Made by a program: the position numbers and the translations under genes. Of a stretch of DNA of 6,376 nucleotides, positions 1-4,954 are shown one piece after another. The notes beneath the pieces were generated by a model. It was not told the DNA's origin. It did no database searches and worked only from the letters and a program-made list of their open reading frames with translations. The stretch is from an uncultured delta proteobacterium. Its GTDB lineage: Bacteria > Desulfobacterota > WTBG01 > CAIYCZ01. The stretch lies in contig CAIYCZ010000086.1 in the NCBI GenBank assembly GCA_903924805.1, positions 1 to 6,376 on the forward strand. The letters run 5' to 3'. Numbering within the stretch: position 1 is the first letter of the stretch; each line of letters starts with the position of its first letter.

Positions 1-60
1 CAGCAGTATGAAAGCCATTACCATGCATAACGTCAGAGAAATATAAAATCTCTTTTCCAT
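1..60 (-). CDS. 5' end of a membrane or exported protein, possibly YidC-like (truncated by window edge)
   Basis: Only the first 20 codons lie in the window. The start is ATG at 60-58, and the frame stays open to base 1. It encodes Met-Glu-Lys-Arg followed by a strongly hydrophobic stretch (FYISLTLC, then MVMAFILL), which is an N-terminal signal anchor or signal peptide. A purine-rich AAAGGGGG at 73-66 sits 5 nt before the ATG, an excellent ribosome binding site, so I trust the start. The MEKR-plus-hydrophobic-helix opening is what many YidC/Oxa1 membrane insertases show, but 20 residues cannot separate that from any other exported protein. It follows the MFS permease on the same strand after 105 nt, with a terminator-like hairpin between them, so it is probably a separate transcription unit. 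Confidence 0.6.
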   Translation of the reverse strand, partial: MEKRFYISLTLCMVMAFILL

Positions 61-65
61 GCAAG

Positions 66-73
66 CCCCCTTT
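66..73 (-). promoter_or_regulatory. Ribosome binding site of the edge gene
   Basis: On the minus strand this reads AAAGGGGG and ends 5 nt before the ATG at 60. It is the strongest Shine-Dalgarno match in the window and is the main support for calling the truncated gene at 1-60. Confidence 0.65.
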
Positions 74-99
74 CTGTTATTGAAGAACTATGGTTACAC

Positions 100-156
100 C
101 TGGAACTCAGGAACTCACAAAAATAAAAACAAAAAATCTGATTTTTTGAGTTCCAG
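100..156. repeat. Octamer tandem repeat within a 10-bp inverted repeat
   Basis: GGAACTCA occurs twice in direct tandem at 102-109 and 110-117. The 10-mer CTGGAACTCA at 100-109 is repeated in perfect inverted orientation at 147-156. The centre holds a second palindrome, AAAAAATC then T then GATTTTTT-like, around 131-147. The 147-154 arm can pair with either tandem copy. It lies entirely in the gap between the permease stop and the downstream gene start. Confidence 0.75.
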
Positions 157-161
157 ATTTT
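118..161 (-). terminator. Probable intrinsic terminator of the lipase-PhoH-MFS cluster
   Basis: Read on the minus strand just after the permease stop, AAAATCTG (161-154) can pair with CAGATTTT (140-133) around a 13-nt loop, followed by a tail of mostly T down to about 119. The stem has only two G/C pairs, so it is weak, but the long T tract and the position 4 nt past the stop codon fit rho-independent termination. Its first arm shares bases 154-156 with the alternative 10-bp inverted repeat (100-109/147-156), so the two folds compete. Confidence 0.5.
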
Positions 162-165
162 AAAT

Positions 166-1467
166 TTAATCGAGCACCTGCCGGCCGGTTGCAAAAACAT
201 TCCATACTACAGCGCCAAACAGCAGCACCCCTGCCGCAATATAAAATATCATATCCCACCGGTTGTAAAGGGATACCATGCAGCCAACGACCACAGGGAC
301 AATAACCCCTGCAATATTTCCCGCTGTTGTCTGCATGCCCATAATAATGCCGGCATAGCGGGGCCCGATATCCAGGGCATTCGGGCCGGTGGTGCTGCCG
401 GTCATGGAGAGCATGCCGAGAGCAAGGGTTATAAGCAGTATGACACCCGGTTTGGAATCTGCCTGTGCCAGCAGTATGAGAAACACGCTTGCACTCACCA
501 GGCTGATGGTGTGAAATATCTTGCGGATGCTTGTAATCTTCCCGGTCCTCCGTATACAATAATCAGCCAGCCAGCCTGCCCCGTTACTGCCGATCACCAT
601 GGCAACATAGGGAAGCATTGCATACAGTCCCATTTCCTTTATGGAAAAGCCGTGTGCCTTGACCAGGTACGTCGGGAGCCAGGTGAGAAACATAAAGAAC
701 CCCCAGCTCACACAGAAGTGATTGACAACCAGCGCCCACACATGAACATTTGACAGCAAAAGCTTCCAGGGTATCTTCTCAAGCGGCGCAATCTCAGGCC
801 GGTTATCCCTGATGTAGGCAAGCTCGCGGGGATGTATGGTGCTGTGCTCCTCGGGCCTGTTAGCCGCGCACCAGGGCCAGAACGCAAGCCAGAAAAAACC
901 CAGCAGCCCGAAAATATAAAAGACAAAAGGCCATCCCCATGCAACCATTATCCATGTTGCCAGCGGGAATGCCAGAATATTGCCGACCGATATCCCCGAG
1001 AGTATAAAACCCATCACCCGTGACCGCTCTCCAGCCGGAATCCACCGGGAGCTGAGGCTTTGAATTGCCGGGAAATTGACCCCCTCACCCAGACCCATGA
1101 GGGTGCGAAACACTGCCATGGAGCCGGCAGTTTTTGCCAGGGGAGTTATCATGGTAAAAAAAGACCACCAGAGCACCCCGGCACCGAGCACCTTCTTGCC
1201 TCCGTAGCGGTCTGCCAGCCACCCGCCGGGGATCTGCAGCAGCGTGTACCCCCAGAAAAAGGATGAAAGAATAATGCCCAGGGCTGCCTCATTCCATCCC
1301 AGCTCCTTCATGATGACCGGTGCCGTTACCGCAATGTTGATGCGGTCCATGTAACAGATGAGATTGCAGGTAAAAAAAAGGACGACCATATTGAGACGCT
1401 TTGGCCATCCGTTGCTGCTCGGTGAGTCAGGAAGAGTTTCCGGGCAAGAATCATTCATGGGTTGCAT
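166..1467 (-). CDS. MFS permease, ACS (anion:cation symporter) family
   Basis: This is a 433-residue inner-membrane transporter of the major facilitator superfamily. Visible signatures are YMDRINIAVTAP at residues 39-50 (end of TM1 in ACS-type carriers), the loop 2-3 motif GGWLADRYGGKK at 81-92, GLGEGVNFPA at 125-134, which is typical of the ACS/SLC17-like group (TC 2.A.1.14), the RWIP-x-x-ER-x-R segment at 141-150, and a second-half loop motif GWLADY at 298-303. About 12 hydrophobic segments and the length are normal for the family. Family members carry organic anions such as hexuronates, glucarate/galactarate, tartrate or phthalate; the substrate cannot be read here. I chose ATG at 1467, which overlaps the PhoH stop by one base (TGATG) with no clear ribosome binding site, suggesting translational coupling. 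A GTG at 1470 is directly upstream in frame and would add one residue. It is the last gene of the cluster. Confidence 0.93.
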   Translation of the reverse strand: MQPMNDSCPETLPDSPSSNGWPKRLNMVVLFFTCNLICYMDRINIAVTAPVIMKELGWNEAALGIILSSFFWGYTLLQIPGGWLADRYGGKKVLGAGVLWWSFFTMITPLAKTAGSMAVFRTLMGLGEGVNFPAIQSLSSRWIPAGERSRVMGFILSGISVGNILAFPLATWIMVAWGWPFVFYIFGLLGFFWLAFWPWCAANRPEEHSTIHPRELAYIRDNRPEIAPLEKIPWKLLLSNVHVWALVVNHFCVSWGFFMFLTWLPTYLVKAHGFSIKEMGLYAMLPYVAMVIGSNGAGWLADYCIRRTGKITSIRKIFHTISLVSASVFLILLAQADSKPGVILLITLALGMLSMTGSTTGPNALDIGPRYAGIIMGMQTTAGNIAGVIVPVVVGCMVSLYNRWDMIFYIAAGVLLFGAVVWNVFATGRQVLD

Positions 1468-2798
1468 CACAACAGATTGCTGGCAAGCTCTGCCAGCTCG
1501 GAGCGCTCGCCTTTTTCCAGGTTTATGTGGGCATAGATTTTCTGCCCCTGCATTTTATCGATGAGATAGCTCAAACCGTTTGAATAGGCGTCAAGGTAGG
1601 GATGGTCTATCTGGAAAATATCACCGGTAAAAACCACCTTGGTGTTCTCCCCTGCCCGGGTAATAATGGTTTTAACTTCATGCGGTGTGAGGTTCTGCGC
1701 TTCATCCACAATAAAGTAGATTTTCACCAGGCTGCGGCCGCGGATATAGGAAAGCGGTGCTACTACCAGCTTGCCTTCATCAAGCAGCTCTTTGACCCGG
1801 CGGTTATTGGAATCCTGTTCCGGGAACTGGTTCTGGATGACCCCGAGGTTGTCAAACAGCGGCTGGATGTACGGGTCAAGCTTTGCCTGGATGTCACCGG
1901 GCAGGAAGCCCATGTCCCTGTTGCTCAGGGGTACAATGGGCCGGGCTATGAATATCTGGCGGTAGTATCTTCTTTTCTCAAGCGCTGCAGCCAGAGCCAG
2001 CAGGGTTTTGCCGGTGCCTGCCTTGCCAGATACGGTTACCAGCTGGACATCGGTATTCATCAGCGCGCTCAGGGCAAATGTCTGCTCTGCATTGCGCGGA
2101 ATAATCCCGTAGGCAGCGACTTTGTCTACCCGCTTTATAACCTGGGAAAACGGGTCAAAGGTCGCCAGGGCGGATTTTTTTGCGTTGCGCATGATGATGT
2201 ATTCATTGGGCAGCAGCGGCTTCACCAGAGGCAATGCTGACACATCAATCTGGTACGGCTCCGTATACATGCGGTCAATTAATTCCTCAGGCACGCTCTC
2301 TTCAATGCGCCTGCCGGCATACAGCAGTGAAATGTCTTTGACGTGATCGGTGGTATAGTCCTGCGCCATAAGCCCGATTGACTTTGCTTTCATGCGCAGG
2401 TTGACATCCTTGGAAACCAGAATGACTTTTCTGGCAGGATTTTCTATGGCAAGGTAATAGGCGGTATTCAGGATGTGGTGATCAAGCTTGTTGCTGGAAT
2501 AATTAAACGCAATATCCTCGTGAAATTTCTGCTCGAGCTTTATGCTGATTTTACCCCGGCCGGGCCCGATCTTGACACCGCCGTCAAACAGCTTGTCGCC
2601 GCTCAGAGAATCCAGCGCCCGCACAAATTCCCGGGCATGGTAATTGAGCGTTTCGTTTCCCCGTTTAAACTGGTCAAGCTCTTCCAAAACCGTAATCGGC
2701 ACTACAATGTCATGCTCCTGGAACTGATAAATGCAGGAACTGTCGTGGAGGATGACGTTGGTATCAAGGACGAATACCTTTTTTTTGCTCTGGGCCAT
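1467..2798 (-). CDS. PIN-PhoH family protein (YlaK/PhoH2-type ATPase with RNase-like PIN domain)
   Basis: The product is 443 residues with two domains. The N-terminal PIN nuclease-like domain (about residues 6-145) shows VFVLDTNVILHD with Asp12, VLEELD with Glu39/Glu40, Asp106, and VSKDVNLR with Asp131. These are the acidic residues that bind metal in PIN RNases. The C-terminal PhoH ATPase domain (about 220-443) has Walker A GKAGTGKT at 258-265, the ARPIVPLSNRDMGFLPG segment at 286-302, SYIRGRSL at 350-357, Walker B VDEAQN at 364-369 and FTGDIFQID near 390-398. The length matches the roughly 440-residue PIN-PhoH proteins. Mycobacterial PhoH2 has been described as an RNA helicase/RNase; activity here is inferred. 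I prefer ATG at 2798 over an in-frame TTG at 2807, because AAAGG at 2812-2808 sits 9 nt before the ATG and directly abuts the TTG. The lipase stop lies 12 nt upstream, and the stop overlaps the permease start. Confidence 0.95.
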   Translation of the reverse strand: MAQSKKKVFVLDTNVILHDSSCIYQFQEHDIVVPITVLEELDQFKRGNETLNYHAREFVRALDSLSGDKLFDGGVKIGPGRGKISIKLEQKFHEDIAFNYSSNKLDHHILNTAYYLAIENPARKVILVSKDVNLRMKAKSIGLMAQDYTTDHVKDISLLYAGRRIEESVPEELIDRMYTEPYQIDVSALPLVKPLLPNEYIIMRNAKKSALATFDPFSQVIKRVDKVAAYGIIPRNAEQTFALSALMNTDVQLVTVSGKAGTGKTLLALAAALEKRRYYRQIFIARPIVPLSNRDMGFLPGDIQAKLDPYIQPLFDNLGVIQNQFPEQDSNNRRVKELLDEGKLVVAPLSYIRGRSLVKIYFIVDEAQNLTPHEVKTIITRAGENTKVVFTGDIFQIDHPYLDAYSNGLSYLIDKMQGQKIYAHINLEKGERSELAELASNLL

Positions 2799-2810
2799 TG
2801 GTGACAACCT

Positions 2811-4055
2811 TTATTCCAGGCTCTGCAGCATTTCAGCCAGGCGCAGATAAAAATTTTTCAGCTTTTTAACTTTAACCGGGGTATTGATCGACTGGCCGAT
2901 TATATCCCCGTGATCCCAGTGCAGCTTGCCCATGTAATTCCATACGCCTTTTTTAGGGCGATTCCGGTTTACCTGACACCGGTCACTGCAGCCCAGGAGC
3001 GGCGCTCTCATTGAAATAGTATTGACCAGCCCGTCATTTTCATGCCAGCGGGGTCCGATATGGAACGGGTCTTTTACCGGAAGGATCCCCAGGTACGCCG
3101 CCAGGGGAATCAGCAGCGGATTTATTAAGGGGTCAGGCAGATAGAATAACCCCAGCGCGACAGGAAAGGTTTTCTGGTTTGCATATGAAAAATAATATGC
3201 ATCCGGATCAACGGTCGAGCTGTTTACCCGTTCGTTGAATTCCTGCGCACCGGCAATTGATATTTCCCACGTGGAAATGTCTTTTGTTTCCCCCAGCGTG
3301 TCCGTGACCCGCACGAGATACTGTTCAAGGGTCTCAGCAGGCTCCCTCTTCAGGTACCACTGCTCAAGGTCAAAATTATACAGCTTATCAACCGGGGTAT
3401 CCGCGTCAGGGTCTATGCCCGCCAGCACCAGCACCATGGTCATGATGCGCACCGGGTCATTTAAAATAGTATATATGCAGGTGCCGTTGTGGGGAGTGGA
3501 CAGGGTAGTAATACTTTTTATCCAGCCGCTGCCCGGGGTAAACGGCTCGCCATCTCCATTCTTTAATACCGAGCGCAGCCGCGGGTCGCGCCCTGCCATC
3601 AGCGCTGACAGCATCCGTATGGTCTGCCCTCCCAGGCTGTGCCCGACGAGATGAACGGGATGGTCAGCATCCCACTGTGGATACAGGGGGTGGTCATAAA
3701 ACCTGCCTTCAGGGCGCTGAAGATGGCCAAAATTTTTGCTGTGCTCTGCTCCATAGTCAACCTGGCCGCCCTTTATCTGATAATACAGCTCAATGGCCCG
3801 GTCCCAGTTGCTGGAAACAGCGCCAACGCTTGCGACATACACTTCGTAGCCGTTTTCTTCTAAAAACGCTTTCAGATCAGTCGTACCGCCCCAGTAAAAA
3901 TATCCGGGCAGCTCATCCAGCCCCCAGCCGCCCATGCCGTGGACAAGAATTATCGGGCAGCTATTTTTTTTATCAGGGGATTGTGCACAATATACAGAGC
4001 CCGCACAGGAGATACCGAGCACCAGGCACAGTACTATGATAGCATTTTTTTTCAT
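2811..4055 (-). CDS. Exported triacylglycerol lipase, family I.5 / staphylococcal-geobacillus type
   Basis: The product is a 414-residue alpha/beta hydrolase with an N-terminal Sec signal peptide (MKKN then a hydrophobic core, residues 1-24, possible cleavage after A24), so it acts outside the cytoplasm. It is expected to hydrolyse ester bonds of acylglycerols. Visible are the oxyanion-region VHGMGGWG at 38-45, the nucleophile elbow GHSLGG with Ser140, ENDGLVNTISM with catalytic Asp341, and WDHGDIIG with catalytic His382, then the family ending FYLRLAEMLQSL. The four zinc ligands known from Geobacillus lipases are also in place by alignment from memory: Asp85 (SNWDRA), His105 and His111 (six apart), Asp259. 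The signal peptide fixes the start at ATG 4055; the frame runs on upstream to a TTG at 4112, but that would bury the signal sequence. The ribosome binding site is poor (CAGG one base from the ATG). It is the first gene of the lipase-PhoH-MFS cluster. Confidence 0.93.
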   Translation of the reverse strand: MKKNAIIVLCLVLGISCAGSVYCAQSPDKKNSCPIILVHGMGGWGLDELPGYFYWGGTTDLKAFLEENGYEVYVASVGAVSSNWDRAIELYYQIKGGQVDYGAEHSKNFGHLQRPEGRFYDHPLYPQWDADHPVHLVGHSLGGQTIRMLSALMAGRDPRLRSVLKNGDGEPFTPGSGWIKSITTLSTPHNGTCIYTILNDPVRIMTMVLVLAGIDPDADTPVDKLYNFDLEQWYLKREPAETLEQYLVRVTDTLGETKDISTWEISIAGAQEFNERVNSSTVDPDAYYFSYANQKTFPVALGLFYLPDPLINPLLIPLAAYLGILPVKDPFHIGPRWHENDGLVNTISMRAPLLGCSDRCQVNRNRPKKGVWNYMGKLHWDHGDIIGQSINTPVKVKKLKNFYLRLAEMLQSLE

Positions 4056-4110
4056 ACCTGTTCTGAATTCACATTTACAAAAGCACGGATCATTAAGATT
4101 TATATTCTGC

Positions 4111-4139
4111 AAAATAAATCAAAACCATCCATCCGTCAA
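4111..4139 (-). promoter_or_regulatory. Sigma70-like promoter for the lipase cluster
   Basis: On the minus strand, TTGACG (4139-4134, five of six to the -35 consensus) is followed by a 17-bp spacer and TATTTT (4116-4111, four of six to the -10 consensus). This predicts transcription starting near 4104 and a leader of about 50 nt before the lipase ATG at 4055. The match is by eye only. Confidence 0.5.
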
Positions 4140-4144
4140 ATTAA

Positions 4145-4236
4145 AAAACACCTGGGTCATGTTTCACGATGCGCGATTCATGATGCAGGTTTTTTTATCT
4201 TGCATCCTGCATCCTGTATCCTGTATCCTGTCCCTC
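4145..4236. repeat. Head-to-head array of degenerate 7-bp repeats (element H1)
   Basis: The right arm, read on the plus strand, is four clean heptamers in phase: GCATCCT (4202-4208), GCATCCT (4209-4215), GTATCCT (4216-4222), GTATCCT (4223-4229), then a degenerate GTCCCTC (4230-4236). The left arm, read on the minus strand outward from the centre, is CCT (4189-4187), GCATCAT (4186-4180), GAATCGC (4179-4173), GCATCGT (4172-4166), then weaker GAAACAT and GACCCAG. The arms face each other across a T-rich centre (4190-4201). The core inverted pair is GATGCAGG (4182-4189) with CCTGCATC (4206-4213). The array ends 2 nt before the ATG of the plus-strand membrane protein. Confidence 0.8.
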
Positions 4237-4238
4237 CT

Positions 4239-4859
4239 ATGGACATACTCTCTCATGGCCTGTGGGCGACGGCTGCTGCTAAAGCTGCAAACAAAACAGG
4301 GCAAAAAAGATTGCGGGTTGGATGGATGGCATTCTGGGGGGTACTGCCTGATTTGTTTTCGTTCACTCCTGCCATTATCTGGATTCTCTGGCAGATGGTT
4401 ATTCAGGGTACTTCCTTTGCTGATATACCGCGCCTGGAACGGCTGCCCCTGGAGGTGCGGAACTCATTTTTAATCTTTCGACTGACAAATACCCTGTATC
4501 ACATCAGTCACAGTATCGTAATCTTTTCTGCAGTATTTCTGGTTGCAGGGGGCTTTAGACGGCTAAGATACCGATACCGGCAGCAGGCACCTGCTACTAC
4601 TGTTCAGGGAACACCGTACGGGGAAATGGCCGGGTGGCTGATCCACATTGTTATGGACATACCGACCCATGCAAAGGAATTTTATCCAACCCCGTTTCTC
4701 TGGCCGCTGCTTGATTTAAAGCTGTATGGCATTTCCTGGGCAACACCGTGGGTTATGGTGCTTAACTACAGCACGCTGGTTGGGTTATTTGTGGCGCTGC
4801 GTTTGATGGGAAACCACAGGGGTCAAGGGGAAAAGGATTCAAGAGGCCAAGTGCTCTGA
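4239..4859 (+). CDS. Putative membrane-bound metal-dependent hydrolase, DUF457/YdjM-like
   Basis: The product is a 206-residue multi-pass membrane protein. It opens with MDILSHGLWA (His6), the usual start of this family, and continues with WGVLPDLFSF (LPD at 36-38), YHISHS (87-92; His88, His91) and WLIHIVMDIPTH (133-144; His136, Asp140, His144), then TPFLWPL. These His/Asp residues are the likely metal ligands and lie beside hydrophobic segments near 27-55, 87-105, 129-145 and 168-190. The biochemical role of the family is poorly defined; members are annotated as inner-membrane metal-dependent hydrolases. The frame is open far upstream, but the family-typical MDxLSH start supports ATG 4239. 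No Shine-Dalgarno sequence is visible, because the bases before the ATG are the pyrimidine-rich 7-bp repeats of H1. The C-terminal tail (about 191-206) is polar and probably disordered. It stands alone, divergent from the lipase and convergent with the lysozyme-fold gene. Confidence 0.85.
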   Translation: MDILSHGLWATAAAKAANKTGQKRLRVGWMAFWGVLPDLFSFTPAIIWILWQMVIQGTSFADIPRLERLPLEVRNSFLIFRLTNTLYHISHSIVIFSAVFLVAGGFRRLRYRYRQQAPATTVQGTPYGEMAGWLIHIVMDIPTHAKEFYPTPFLWPLLDLKLYGISWATPWVMVLNYSTLVGLFVALRLMGNHRGQGEKDSRGQVL

Positions 4860-4863
4860 AAAA

Positions 4864-4929
4864 GTTTATAGCTCATTGTTTGAAGTTTGTAGTTAACTAA
4901 AAACTATAAACTACAAACAAGAAACTTCT
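4864..4929. repeat. Head-to-head array of degenerate 7-bp repeats (element H2) in a convergent gap
   Basis: From the palindromic centre GTTAAC (4892-4897) the right arm on the plus strand reads AACTAAA, AACTATA, AACTACA, AACAAGA, AACTTCT (4895-4929, five in-phase heptamers). The left arm, read outward on the minus strand from 4897, is AACTACA, AACTTCA, AACAATG, AGCTATA, AACTTTT. The perfect inverted pairs are GTTTGTAGTT (4885-4894) with AACTACAAAC (4909-4918), AGTTTATAG (4863-4871) with CTATAAACT (4904-4912), and GAAGTTT (4882-4888) with AAACTTC (4922-4928). It fills most of the 95-bp gap between two converging genes. On the minus strand the outer 9-bp stem is followed by TTTT, so it could also act as a weak terminator of the lysozyme-fold gene; on the plus strand no T tract follows. 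Confidence 0.8.
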
Positions 4930-4954
4930 ATGTCCCTTGAACTCTTCCCCGCGT

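Noticed and set aside
100..161. Insertion-sequence ends or a MITE
   Set aside because: No target-site duplication or transposase remnant is visible, and the arms are only 10 bp.
1602..2240. Long plus-strand open frame opposite the PhoH gene
   Set aside because: The PhoH frame has full domain motifs on the other strand. The plus-strand translation shows no recognisable motif and is an antisense shadow.
2799..2807. PhoH start at TTG 2807
   Set aside because: The Shine-Dalgarno-like AAAGG directly abuts this TTG, while it is well placed for the ATG at 2798.
4056..4112. Lipase start at TTG 4112
   Set aside because: It would place 19 polar residues before a standard signal peptide that starts at the ATG at 4055.
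4145..4236. CRISPR array
   Set aside because: The units are 7 bp, contiguous and degenerate, with no spacers and no cas genes nearby.
3939..4238. In-frame upstream extension of the plus-strand membrane protein by 100 residues
   Set aside because: It overlaps the lipase gene, its promoter and the 7-bp array, and the extra residues look like translated repeat and antisense. The family-typical MDILSH start is at 4239.
4864..4929. Strong bidirectional intrinsic terminator
   Set aside because: The stems are AT-rich and no T tract follows on the plus strand. At most it is a weak terminator on the minus strand, so I list it as a repeat.
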